A stretch of 64,000 nt of DNA. Origin: Flavobacterium fluviale. Its GTDB lineage: Bacteria > Bacteroidota > Bacteroidia > Flavobacteriales > Flavobacteriaceae. The stretch spans positions 1,736,001-1,800,000 of the forward strand of contig NZ_CP030261.1 in the NCBI RefSeq assembly GCF_003312915.1, read 5' to 3'. A model generated the notes under the pieces. That model ran no database searches and had not been told where the DNA came from. It worked only from the letters and a program-made list of their open reading frames with translations. Position numbers and translations under genes: made by a program. Shown here piece by piece: positions 55,668 to 63,597 of this stretch (position 1 is its first letter; the number at the start of each line of letters is the position of its first letter).

Positions 55668-56990
55668 ATGGATATTAAAAGAGTAGCAATAGACGCTGTT
55701 AACGAGACAATTGTAATGAACGTTGTTCATATGGATTATAAAGGTCAAGTGGCAAAAAGAATCAACGAAAAATTGCCTTTGGCGCAAGTAAAAGGATTTA
55801 GAAAAGGACAAGTTCCTAAAGATCTTGTTGAAAAACAATACGGAAAAGGTATTAAACAAGAAGAAGTTAAAAAAGTAGTTGATTTGGCTTTAGAGCGTTT
55901 TATTCAATCTGAAAGATTAAATCTTTTAGGAACTCCTCTTGCTAAAGAAAACGAAAATATTGACTGGGATGCTGAAGAATTAACTTTTGAATTCGAAATT
56001 GGTTTAGTGCCAAACTTTGAAATTGATTTGGAAGCTAAAAACAATATCGTAAAATATATTGTTACTGCTGACGATAAATTAATCGACGGACAAGTAGAGC
56101 GTATCCAAAAACAATTCGGAAAAGCAATTCCTCAAGATAAAGTTGAAGCTGATTCAGATTTAACTGGAACTTTCACAAACGAAGAAAAAGGAATCAACAA
56201 TACAACTACAATTTCTTTATCTACTTTCAACAAAGAGGCTGGAGATAAATTCATCGGTAAAAAAGTTGGAGATGTTGTTACAGTAAGCACAAAAGGTTTA
56301 TTCGAAGATGATCACCAATTAATGGATTACTTAAAAGTATCTCACGATGATGTTCACGGTTTAGATATCGAAGTTAACTTTACAATCGAAGCAATCAATG
56401 GTGCTGAATTGGCAGAGTTAAACCAAGAATTATTTGATAAACTTTTTGGTGAAGGAAAAGTAGCTTCTTTAGAAGATTTAAAAGCTAAAATAAAAGAAGA
56501 TGCTGAAGCTCAATTCGCACAGCAGGCAGATCAAAAATTATTGTTAGACGTTCAAGATTTCTTGATCGAAAATACAAAATTTGATTTACCAGCAGAATTC
56601 CTTAAAAAATGGTTACAAACTGTTGGAGAGAAAAAACTTTCTGCAGAAGAAGCTGAAGTAGAATATGCAAGATCTGAAAAAGGGCTGCGTTTCCAATTAA
56701 TTGAAGGAAAAGCAATGGCTCAAAGTAATATCCAAATTACATTTGAAGACTTAAAAGAATTTACTTCAGGAGCAATTAGACAACAAATGGCTCAATTTGG
56801 ACAAACAAATCCAACGGAAGAAGAAGTTCAAGGAATCGTGGCAAGAGTTTTATCTAACCAAGAAGAAGTGAAAAGACTTTCTGAGCAAGTTGTAGCGGCT
56901 AAATTGTTAGATTTATTCAAAGAAAAAGCAAATCCAACAACAAAAGAAGTTACTTACGAAGAATTTATTGCAGCTTCTTACGGAGAATAA
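55668..56990 (+). CDS. tig: Trigger factor
   Basis: 440 residues. The ribosome-binding signature GFRKGQVPK is at about 43-51, in an N-terminal domain of about 110 residues. The PPIase-like FKBP domain (about 150-240) is divergent, as is usual in Bacteroidota, and a helical C-terminal chaperone domain follows. It catches nascent chains at the ribosome exit. It precedes clpP and clpX, the classic tig-clpP-clpX order, and has a strong terminator of its own. Codon use is strongly biased, as expected for a highly expressed gene. Confidence 0.95.
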   Translation: MDIKRVAIDAVNETIVMNVVHMDYKGQVAKRINEKLPLAQVKGFRKGQVPKDLVEKQYGKGIKQEEVKKVVDLALERFIQSERLNLLGTPLAKENENIDWDAEELTFEFEIGLVPNFEIDLEAKNNIVKYIVTADDKLIDGQVERIQKQFGKAIPQDKVEADSDLTGTFTNEEKGINNTTTISLSTFNKEAGDKFIGKKVGDVVTVSTKGLFEDDHQLMDYLKVSHDDVHGLDIEVNFTIEAINGAELAELNQELFDKLFGEGKVASLEDLKAKIKEDAEAQFAQQADQKLLLDVQDFLIENTKFDLPAEFLKKWLQTVGEKKLSAEEAEVEYARSEKGLRFQLIEGKAMAQSNIQITFEDLKEFTSGAIRQQMAQFGQTNPTEEEVQGIVARVLSNQEEVKRLSEQVVAAKLLDLFKEKANPTTKEVTYEEFIAASYGE

Positions 56991-57013
56991 TTTCTAAAAA
57001 ATAATTATATTTG

Positions 57014-57048
57014 AGCGTCAAGAGATTTTTTCTTTTGACGCTTTTTTT
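57014..57048 (+). terminator. Rho-independent terminator after tig
   Basis: A 12-bp stem AGCGTCAAGAGA (57014-57025) with TCTTTTGACGCT (57031-57042) including one G-T pair, a TTTTT loop and a T run to 57048. Confidence 0.9.
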
Positions 57049-57216
57049 GTTTCGGCTACGTGATAATACAGATTTTAAAAAAAAGAATCTTAGCATCTCA
57101 TAACCTTTGAAACTTAAAAAAAGAAGACATAATGACATTCTTTATAAAAGGGTATGACCTTTGCAGGGAATAAAAATGTATACACCAAATAACGTAAAAC
57201 TTAGAACAAAATACAT

Positions 57217-57891
57217 ATGAACTACGGTAAAGAATTTAAAAAATTTGCTACAAAGCACCAAGGGGTAAACGCAATGTATTACGATAAAATCGTCGCTGCG
57301 ATGAATCCAACCAATATGACTCCATATATTATTGAAGAACGTCAACTGAATGTTTCTCAATTGGATGTGTTTTCAAGATTAATGATGGACAGAATTATCT
57401 TTTTAGGAACTGGTATCGATGACCAGATCGCTAACATTGTTCAGGCTCAATTATTATTTTTAGAAAGTGCCGATGCATCAAAAGATATTCAAATTTATTT
57501 AAACTCTCCAGGAGGAAGTGTTTATGCAGGTTTAGGAATTTACGACACAATGCAGTACATTAAACCAGATGTAGCTACAATTTGTACAGGAATGGCAGCT
57601 TCTATGGGAGCAGTTTTATTATGTGCAGGAGCTGCAGGAAAACGTTCTGCGCTTCCACATTCAAGAGTTATGATTCACCAGCCTTCTGGAGGAGCACAAG
57701 GTGTTGCTACAGATATGGAAATCAACTTACGTGAAATGTTGAAATTGAAAGATGAATTGTATCACATTATTTCACAACATTCAGGGCAGTCTTTCGAAAG
57801 AGTTCATAAAGACAGTGAGCGTGATTACTGGATGAAAGCTGACGAAGCAAAAGAATACGGAATGATTGATGAAGTATTGAGAAGAGGATAA
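57217..57891 (+). CDS. clpP: ATP-dependent Clp protease proteolytic subunit
   Basis: 224 residues. The catalytic triad is S129 (MAASMGA), H154 (MIHQPSGG) and D203 (KDSERDYW). There is a propeptide-like N-terminus of about 30 residues before the processing region. ClpP forms a 14-mer chamber that degrades proteins unfolded by ClpX. The 226-bp gap upstream, after the tig terminator, has no gene; some TTTG-containing sequence is present, but no clear TAnnTTTG box. Confidence 0.97.
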   Translation: MNYGKEFKKFATKHQGVNAMYYDKIVAAMNPTNMTPYIIEERQLNVSQLDVFSRLMMDRIIFLGTGIDDQIANIVQAQLLFLESADASKDIQIYLNSPGGSVYAGLGIYDTMQYIKPDVATICTGMAASMGAVLLCAGAAGKRSALPHSRVMIHQPSGGAQGVATDMEINLREMLKLKDELYHIISQHSGQSFERVHKDSERDYWMKADEAKEYGMIDEVLRRG

Positions 57892-57983
57892 AACATTTAG
57901 TTTCAAGTTTCAGGTTTCAAGTTGCTAAGGTTAACTTGAAACTTGAAACAAACAAAACTTGAAACAAAAAATAAAAGTTAAGA

Positions 57984-58050
57984 AGTTACTAAGTTTTTAA
58001 GGTTTTCGTTGAAAGTCTCAGAAACTTAGTAACTTTGCAGCTTAGTAACT
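57984..58050 (+). promoter_or_regulatory. clpX promoter with three copies of a 10-bp motif
   Basis: TTG (58009-58011), an 18-bp spacer and TAACTTTG (58030-58037) match the Bacteroidota consensus. The 10-mer CTTAGTAACT occurs at 58025-58034 (overlapping the -7 box) and 58041-58050 in direct orientation, and inverted as AGTTACTAAG at 57984-57993. The arrangement fits an operator around the promoter, but similar repeats may be common in this genome's intergenic DNA. Confidence 0.5.
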
Positions 58051-58058
58051 AAAAAAGA

Positions 58059-59291
58059 ATGGCTAAAGTAGTATTAGAATGTTCGTTTTGTGGAAGAAAG
58101 AAGCCAGAAACTAATTTATTGATTGCTGGAATCAATGCGCATATTTGTGATAAGTGTATTGAGCAGGCACACGGAATTGTATTAGAAGAATTAAAATCTA
58201 GTGGAAGCGCAAAACTTGTTGGGGATTTAATTTTAAAGAAACCAAAAGAGATTAGAGCTTTCTTAGATCAATATGTTATTGGTCAAGATCAAACTAAAAA
58301 AGTAATGTCGGTTGCGGTTTACAATCACTACAAACGTTTAATGCAGCAGCAATTGGACGATGAAGTAGAGATTGAAAAAAGTAACATCATTATGGTTGGT
58401 CAAACCGGAACTGGAAAAACATTAGTAGCAAAAACAATTGCGAAGATGTTAGACGTTCCTTTGGCAATTGTTGATGCAACTGTATTAACAGAAGCTGGTT
58501 ATGTTGGAGAAGATGTTGAAAGTATCTTAACGCGTTTACTTCAAGCAGCTGATTATGATGTAGCCAAAGCAGAAAGAGGAATCGTTTTTATTGATGAAAT
58601 TGATAAAATTGCCCGTAAGAGCGATAATCCATCAATAACTCGTGACGTTTCTGGAGAAGGTGTACAGCAGGCATTATTGAAATTATTAGAAGGAACTGTT
58701 GTAAACGTACCGCCAAAAGGAGGACGTAAACACCCAGACCAAAAATTTGTTGAGGTAAATACTCAAAACATCTTGTTTATTGCAGGAGGAGCTTTTGATG
58801 GAGTAGAGCGTATTATTTCAAAACGTTTAAACCGTCAGGCAGTTGGTTATTCGACTTCTAAAAATGTAGATAATATTGATAAAGACAATTTACTGCAATA
58901 TATTATTCCGAAAGACATTAAAGATTTTGGATTAATTCCGGAGATTATTGGTCGTCTGCCAGTTTTAACGCATATGGATCCTTTGGATAAAGAAACACTT
59001 CGTGCGATTTTGACACAGCCTAAGAATGCATTAATAAAACAATATCAAAAATTATTCTTGATGGATGATGTTGAGTTTACGATTACAGATGAGGCTTTAG
59101 ATTTTATTGTGGATAAAGCATTAGAATATAAACTAGGTGCACGTGGACTTCGTTCTTTATGTGAAGCAATCCTAACAGATGCCATGTACGAATTGCCAAC
59201 TTCAGACGATACAACACTGACAATTGACAAGGAATATGCAGAGCATACTTTGAGTAAAAATTTATTGAAGCGTATGGAAATTGCTTCTTAA
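58059..59291 (+). CDS. clpX: ATP-dependent Clp protease ATPase subunit ClpX
   Basis: 410 residues. A zinc-binding N-terminal domain (CSFCGRKKP and ICDKC, four cysteines), Walker A GQTGTGKT (about 117-124), Walker B VFIDEIDK, the pore-1 loop region GYVGEDVE and a C-terminal small AAA+ domain. ClpX unfolds substrates and feeds them to ClpP. The gene is 168 bp downstream of clpP and has its own promoter signals. Confidence 0.97.
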   Translation: MAKVVLECSFCGRKKPETNLLIAGINAHICDKCIEQAHGIVLEELKSSGSAKLVGDLILKKPKEIRAFLDQYVIGQDQTKKVMSVAVYNHYKRLMQQQLDDEVEIEKSNIIMVGQTGTGKTLVAKTIAKMLDVPLAIVDATVLTEAGYVGEDVESILTRLLQAADYDVAKAERGIVFIDEIDKIARKSDNPSITRDVSGEGVQQALLKLLEGTVVNVPPKGGRKHPDQKFVEVNTQNILFIAGGAFDGVERIISKRLNRQAVGYSTSKNVDNIDKDNLLQYIIPKDIKDFGLIPEIIGRLPVLTHMDPLDKETLRAILTQPKNALIKQYQKLFLMDDVEFTITDEALDFIVDKALEYKLGARGLRSLCEAILTDAMYELPTSDDTTLTIDKEYAEHTLSKNLLKRMEIAS

Positions 59292-59302
59292 ATCTTAATA
59301 TC

Positions 59303-59341
59303 ACTTTGTCAAAGTTTTAAACTTTGACAAAGTTTTTTTTT
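59303..59341 (+). terminator. First of two tandem terminators after clpX
   Basis: A 15-bp perfect inverted repeat (59303-59317 with 59319-59333, unit ACTTTGTCAAAGTTT) followed by a T run to 59341. Confidence 0.9.
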
Positions 59342-59367
59342 AACCTGCTCAATGAGCAGGTTTTTTT
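59342..59367 (+). terminator. Second tandem terminator after clpX
   Basis: AACCTGCTC (59342-59350) with GAGCAGGTT (59354-59362), AAT loop, T run. It stands directly behind the first terminator, an efficient double stop. Confidence 0.9.
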
Positions 59368-59416
59368 ATACTTTTTCATTATCATTTCCGTTTCAAATTT
59401 TATGTAAATTGTAAAC

Positions 59417-60064
59417 ATGAAAAATATGTTTTTTGTTATTGCCATGGCATTGGTTTTATCTTGCAATCAAAAAGAGACTCAAGTTGTTATTTCTAAAAAT
59501 GAAAATAGAAAAGAAGTTATACAAGATAATCGTCGAGTTGAAATTGATTACAGCAAATACTATAAAGAAGCAAAACAATACTGCAAGGCAAACAATTTGA
59601 ATCAGAATAAATTTATATTAATTGATCTAGGAGTGCATTCTGGACTTAAGAGATTTTTTATTTATGATTTTAAGAAGAATGCTGTTTCAAAATCCTACAT
59701 AGTAAGTCATGGTTGTGGAGATAATCGATGGGGTTCGACTTCTTCAAAAGAGAATGTTCAAATAAGTAACGAATTCGATTCGCATTGTTCTTCTATTGGT
59801 AAATATGTGATTTTAAATCGTGGTGTAAGTCAGTGGGGAATAAAAGTCAATTATATTTTGCAAGGAAAAGACAAAACCAATTCAAATGCAAGAAGTCGTG
59901 CTATAGTACTGCATTCCTGGGATGCAGTTCCAGATTATGAAGTTTATCCAGAAGGAACACCAGAAGGGTGGGGCTGTCCAGCGGTTTCAAACGAAAGTAT
60001 GAAACAAATCGACGAGCTCCTAAAAACAAACAAAAAAGTTTTGATGTGGATTATTCAATCCTAA
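59417..60064 (+). CDS. L,D-transpeptidase-like lipoprotein (YkuD_2 family)
   Basis: 215 residues with lipoprotein signal (LVLSC, cysteine 16). The catalytic region matches the YkuD_2 type: SHGCGDNRWGST, FDSHCSSIGKYVI, ARSRAIVLHSWDAVPDYEVY with the histidine, and EGWGCPAVSNE with the catalytic cysteine (near 193). Such proteins are annotated as murein L,D-transpeptidase catalytic domain proteins; activity on peptidoglycan is plausible but unproven. It is a single gene between the clpX terminators and a structured intergenic element. Confidence 0.85.
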   Translation: MKNMFFVIAMALVLSCNQKETQVVISKNENRKEVIQDNRRVEIDYSKYYKEAKQYCKANNLNQNKFILIDLGVHSGLKRFFIYDFKKNAVSKSYIVSHGCGDNRWGSTSSKENVQISNEFDSHCSSIGKYVILNRGVSQWGIKVNYILQGKDKTNSNARSRAIVLHSWDAVPDYEVYPEGTPEGWGCPAVSNESMKQIDELLKTNKKVLMWIIQS

Positions 60065-60107
60065 TCTTAGAAAGCTTTTTATTTTTTGTGAAAATGATAT
60101 TTCTTGC

Positions 60108-60192
60108 TTAGCCCTGATCGAAACGGCATCCTTTTGCTCTGGGGTTCAGAGCAAAAGATATAGTGTAGAGCAGGACTGTAGGTTCTTTTGAA
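60108..60192. ncRNA. Structured intergenic element, candidate RNA or REP-type repeat
   Basis: Between convergent genes, an outer pairing of AGCCCTG (60110-60116) with CAGGACT (about 60171-60177, one mismatch) encloses a 10-bp perfect hairpin: CTTTTGCTCT (60131-60140) with AGAGCAAAAG (60148-60157), loop GGGGTTC. Its layout (GCCCTGATC, then GGCATCC, hairpin, AAAGATATAG, CAGGACT) resembles an element recalled from many flavobacterial intergenic regions. It could be a structured RNA or a mobile repeat; no promoter assignment was possible and the strand is not decided. Confidence 0.5.
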
Positions 60193-60217
60193 AACGAATT
60201 TTCTGCTTCTAAAAAAA

Positions 60218-61183
60218 TTACTGAACCCTAAATTTCTCTCTATATTCAATAGGTTTCATACCAACCATTTTATAGAATACTTTTCTAAAAGCTTTTGGGT
60301 CATTGTATCCAGTTTTTTCTATAATTTCTGAAATGGAAAGCTGCGTCTGCTCGAGATATTTCTTTGAACTTTCGACTCTTATATTTTGCAGATATTCAAT
60401 TGGCGGAATTCCGGTTACCTGCTTAAAACGTCGTGTCATATTTCTAGCGCTCGTCGGAATGTCTTTGGTAATTTCTTCTAGTTTTTCAATAGAATGGTAC
60501 TGACTCTCAATTTTTTGCTGCAACATTGCAACTAGAGTATCATTGTGTAAATGATTGGGTCTAAAAGTGCTGAAATAACTCTGCTTATATCTATTTAAAT
60601 CGATAGAAAATATTTTAGCGATATTGACAGCCATTTCGTTGCCACAGAATTTTTGAACCAGTAGAATCAATAAATGAAAAGTTGAGGTAGAACCGCCGCT
60701 GGTGTACAAACTTCCGTCTGCTGTTAATGTTTCTTCGGGTTTTAGTTTTACCATCGGAAATGCTTTTGTAAAGGCACTGCAGGCGTCAACGTGTGTTGTA
60801 GCTAATTTTTCATTCAACAAACCAGATGCAGCAAATAAAAACGCTCCAGTGCAAAAACTTGCCAATTCGGCTCCAGCCTTATGTTGTTTTTGCAGCCAAG
60901 GAATGAAGTTTTTATTCTTCTGGATCATTTCACTCATATTGTCTGTTGTAAAAGCGGGAATTAAAATCAGATCCAAAATAATATCTGAAGCTTCAATTGT
61001 GTTGCTTTCATATCCAAATAGATTTCCCTGGTCATTTTGTTCTTTAGATTGAAAAATCATGATTTCAAATGGCTTTTCATCTTCTGAACTAAGTTTATTT
61101 GTTGTTTCAAATACTTCTAAAATTGCTGCTATACTTAATAATTTATAGTCGTGAGGCACGATTAAACCTACTTTTTTGCTCAT
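60218..61183 (-). CDS. GlxA-type transcriptional regulator (DJ-1/PfpI domain plus AraC HTH)
   Basis: 321 residues from the ATG at 61183 (MSKKVGLIVPHDYKLLS). The open frame extends upstream to 61219, but the GlxA alignment starts here. The N-terminal DJ-1/PfpI-like domain (about 1-190) has ELASFCTGAFLFAASGLL with the nucleophile-elbow cysteine, and the C-terminal AraC-type HTH (about 220-320) has SARNMTRRFKQVTGIPPIEYLQ and TGYNDPKAFRKVF. The divergent VOC/SRPBCC array next to it is a likely target (inference). The 141-bp shared region holds promoter signals for both sides. Confidence 0.92.
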   Translation of the reverse strand: MSKKVGLIVPHDYKLLSIAAILEVFETTNKLSSEDEKPFEIMIFQSKEQNDQGNLFGYESNTIEASDIILDLILIPAFTTDNMSEMIQKNKNFIPWLQKQHKAGAELASFCTGAFLFAASGLLNEKLATTHVDACSAFTKAFPMVKLKPEETLTADGSLYTSGGSTSTFHLLILLVQKFCGNEMAVNIAKIFSIDLNRYKQSYFSTFRPNHLHNDTLVAMLQQKIESQYHSIEKLEEITKDIPTSARNMTRRFKQVTGIPPIEYLQNIRVESSKKYLEQTQLSISEIIEKTGYNDPKAFRKVFYKMVGMKPIEYREKFRVQ

Positions 61184-61261
61184 AGTATTTGTTGTTTTTG
61201 AAATTTCACTTCTAGACAAAAATAAGCATTTTGTCTTAAATGCCCCTAAAAATGACTTTTA

Positions 61262-61297
61262 TTGACATTTTAAACTAATCTTAAAATTTTACATTTG
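61262..61297 (+). promoter_or_regulatory. Candidate promoter of the VOC/SRPBCC array
   Basis: TTG (61262-61264) and TACATTTG (61290-61297) match the Bacteroidota boxes, with a spacer of 25 bp that is slightly long. It lies 27 bp before the first VOC gene and between it and the divergent regulator. Confidence 0.45.
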
Positions 61298-61324
61298 TTT
61301 TAATTAATTTGTAATTTTATAATT

Positions 61325-61735
61325 ATGGAAACTAAAATATTCTTAAATCTTGCCGTAAAAGATTTAAAAAAAGCAATTTCATTTTTTACAGAATTGGGTT
61401 TTTCGTTTAATCCAAAATTCACAAATGAACAAGGGACTTGTATGATTATTGGCGATAATATAAACGTTATGCTTTTGGTTGAGGAGTTCTATAAAACATT
61501 TACCAATAAAGAACTATGTGACGCCGCTACAACAAGTGAGGTTCTTATTTCTATTTCAATGGAATCACGTCAAAAGGTAGATGAAATATTGGATAAAGCG
61601 GTTAAGGCCGGTGGAACGGATTATATAGGGACGAAGGATTATGGATGGATGTACCAAAGAACTTTCTTAGATATAGACGGGCATCATTGGGAAGTGTTCT
61701 TTATGGATGAAAGTAAGATTCCAAATAATGAATAG
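61325..61735 (+). CDS. VOC family protein (glyoxalase/dioxygenase fold), first copy
   Basis: 136 residues, two babb units. It opens METKIFLNLAVKDLKKAISFF and ends DIDGHHWEVFFMDES. The residue usually supplying the first metal ligand is Asn here (FLNLAV), as in the sister gene at 62650, so metal chemistry may differ from classical glyoxalase. The stop is directly followed by the ATG of the SRPBCC gene, showing translational coupling. Substrate unknown. Confidence 0.88.
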   Translation: METKIFLNLAVKDLKKAISFFTELGFSFNPKFTNEQGTCMIIGDNINVMLLVEEFYKTFTNKELCDAATTSEVLISISMESRQKVDEILDKAVKAGGTDYIGTKDYGWMYQRTFLDIDGHHWEVFFMDESKIPNNE

Positions 61736-62146
61736 ATGGTTTCGGTACAAACTATAATTCATGCTCCAATAGAGAAAGTTTGGAGTTTGTGGACATTGCC
61801 TGAACATATTATGAAGTGGAATAATGCTTCTCTAGATTGGCATACGCCTTACGTCGAAAATAATTTGGAAACAGGAAGCAAGTTTAAATTTACGATGGGG
61901 CTTAAAGATGGAAGTGATAGTTTTGATTTTGAGGGCATTTATACTAAAATCGAAGTTTTTTCATTAATTGAATATAAACTTTTGGATAACCGGACTGCAA
62001 ATGTTCATTTTGAAATTGAGGGAGAGAAAGTAAAACTTACAGAAACATTTGAACCCACAACAATTGAATCTGCAGGGATGGAAGAGCAATTTTGTTCTGC
62101 CATTATTCAAAATTTTAAAAACTACGTTGAAAATTTTAAACAATAA
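61736..62146 (+). CDS. SRPBCC (AHSA1-like) protein, first copy
   Basis: 136 residues in the START/Bet v1-like ligand-binding fold: the opening VQTIIHAPIEKVWSLWTLPEHI and the DWHTPYVEN stretch are typical of AHSA1-type proteins. It is a clear paralogue of the next gene (62176), with WHTPY and SFDFEGxYT shared. Such proteins bind hydrophobic ligands or act as chaperone cofactors; no ligand can be predicted here. Zero-bp spacing from the VOC gene. Confidence 0.88.
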   Translation: MVSVQTIIHAPIEKVWSLWTLPEHIMKWNNASLDWHTPYVENNLETGSKFKFTMGLKDGSDSFDFEGIYTKIEVFSLIEYKLLDNRTANVHFEIEGEKVKLTETFEPTTIESAGMEEQFCSAIIQNFKNYVENFKQ

Positions 62147-62175
62147 ATCAATTATAAATTTAAAATACAAACATA

Positions 62176-62580
62176 ATGATAACAGTCAAAAATACCGTTA
62201 ATGCATCTTTAGATAAAGTCTGGGAATTTTGGAACACACCAGAACATGTTAAAAATTGGAGTTTTGCATCTCCGGACTGGCATACACCTTATGCGGAATC
62301 TGATTTAAGAGAAGGAGGCAGATTCAAATCTACTATGGCAGCAAAAGATGGAAGCATGAGTTTCGATTTTGAAGGGGAGTATACTTTAGTTAAGCCCAAT
62401 ACTGCGCTTGAATATGTTATGGCAGACGGACGAAAAGTTGAAATTAAGTTTACAGAAACTGAAGACGGAGTTGAAATTGTTGAAAGTTTTGATCCCGAAA
62501 CACAAAATCCTGAAGACATGCAGCGTGATGGCTGGCAGGCAATTTTGGATAATTTTAAAAATTACGTAGAAAAAAAATAA
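62176..62580 (+). CDS. SRPBCC (AHSA1-like) protein, second copy
   Basis: 134 residues, paralogue of the preceding gene: VWEFWNTPEHVKNWSFAS against VWSLWTLPEHIMKWNNAS, then DWHTPYAES and FDFEGEYT. The duplicated pair is 29 bp apart, pointing to a tandem duplication followed by divergence. Same fold and same uncertainty about ligand. Confidence 0.88.
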   Translation: MITVKNTVNASLDKVWEFWNTPEHVKNWSFASPDWHTPYAESDLREGGRFKSTMAAKDGSMSFDFEGEYTLVKPNTALEYVMADGRKVEIKFTETEDGVEIVESFDPETQNPEDMQRDGWQAILDNFKNYVEKK

Positions 62581-62649
62581 TTCTTTTTTTAGGTTCAAAG
62601 GCTTACACATTACTTACTATCAAAATATCTAACCAAAACAAACAAAAAA

Positions 62650-63060
62650 ATGACAAAACAAATATGGTTGAATCTTCCTGTAAAGGATGTAGCAAAAGCG
62701 AAAGATTTTTTCTGGAAAATTGGTTTTTCGTTCAATGAGCAGCATGACACGCCAAGCTCGACGTGTATGGTTGTAGGTGAAGGACATTTTGTTGTAATGC
62801 TATTTGAAGAAACATTGTTTTCAAGCTTTTCGCAGAATGGTATAACCGATACAAATTCAAGTTCTGAAATTTTGATTTCGATTGATGCAGAAAGCAGAGA
62901 AGAAGTAGACCAATTAGCAGAAAAAATTAAAGAAGCAGGAGGAACTGTATTTGCTCCTCCTGCTGAAAGCCAAGGATGGATGTACGGCTGTGGTTTCGCC
63001 GATTTAGACGGTCATCGTTGGAATGTTTTATTTATGGACTTTAGTAAATTACCAAATTAA
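62650..63060 (+). CDS. VOC family protein (glyoxalase/dioxygenase fold), second copy
   Basis: 136 residues, paralogue of the gene at 61325: IWLNLPVKDVAKAKDFFWKIGFSF against IFLNLAVKDLKKAISFFTELGFSF, and FADLDGHRWNVLFMDFS near the end. A Cys/Gly pair (YGCGFADLDGH) is present. It starts 69 bp after the second SRPBCC gene. It precedes another SRPBCC gene, repeating the VOC-SRPBCC order. Confidence 0.88.
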   Translation: MTKQIWLNLPVKDVAKAKDFFWKIGFSFNEQHDTPSSTCMVVGEGHFVVMLFEETLFSSFSQNGITDTNSSSEILISIDAESREEVDQLAEKIKEAGGTVFAPPAESQGWMYGCGFADLDGHRWNVLFMDFSKLPN

Positions 63061-63061
63061 G

Positions 63062-63499
63062 ATGGAAAAATTAAAATTTAATATCAGTATCAAGGCTGCC
63101 AAAGAAAAGATTTGGAAAGTCTTATGGGAGGACGAAACTTACAGAAAATGGTCGGGAGCTTTTTACGAAGGATCATATGCCGTAAGTGATTGGAACGAAG
63201 GCGGAAAAATACATTTTCTAGGGCCAGACGGTGGAGGAATGAATAGTGTAATCGAGAAAAAAATCCCAAATGAATATATGGCTTTTAAGCATTTGGGAGA
63301 ACTTAAGGATTTCAAGGAACTGCCTTTAACTGATGAAACAAATGAATGGAGCGGTTCAATGGAAACTTACAGATTAACTCAAAACGGAGATACAGTTGAT
63401 CTTGAGGTAGAGGTTGATGTAACTGAAAAGCATGTAGATTATTTTAATGATACTTTCCCAAAAGCAATGGATCGGATTAAAGAGTTGTCTGAGAAATAA
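63062..63499 (+). CDS. SRPBCC (AHSA1-like) protein, third copy
   Basis: 145 residues from the ATG at 63062 (MEKLKFNISIKAAKEKIWKV), one base after the preceding stop. The frame's earlier start at 63023 lies inside the VOC gene and is rejected. It carries the typical EDETYRKWSGAFYEGSYAVSDW and the C-terminal helix (FPKAMDRIKELSEK). It is more distant from the two other SRPBCC proteins than they are from each other. Ligand unknown. Confidence 0.9.
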   Translation: MEKLKFNISIKAAKEKIWKVLWEDETYRKWSGAFYEGSYAVSDWNEGGKIHFLGPDGGGMNSVIEKKIPNEYMAFKHLGELKDFKELPLTDETNEWSGSMETYRLTQNGDTVDLEVEVDVTEKHVDYFNDTFPKAMDRIKELSEK

Positions 63500-63597
63500 G
63501 TAGAGAGAAAAGAGAAAAGAGTCTATCTGTAACTAAAAGATTAGTGAAAGACATTAACAATTTATAATTAACAATCAACCATTAATAAAAAAACATC

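Noticed and set aside
57142..57360. A 72-codon minus-strand frame over the clpP start
   Set aside because: It is antisense to clpP's N-terminal region and lacks any recognisable pattern; it is a shadow of the coding strand.
57900..57960. CRISPR-like array from the TTTCAAGTTTCA repeats
   Set aside because: The units are short, differ in sequence, lack regular spacers of 30-40 bp and have no cas genes nearby; they are better read as an inverted repeat with degenerate tandem parts.
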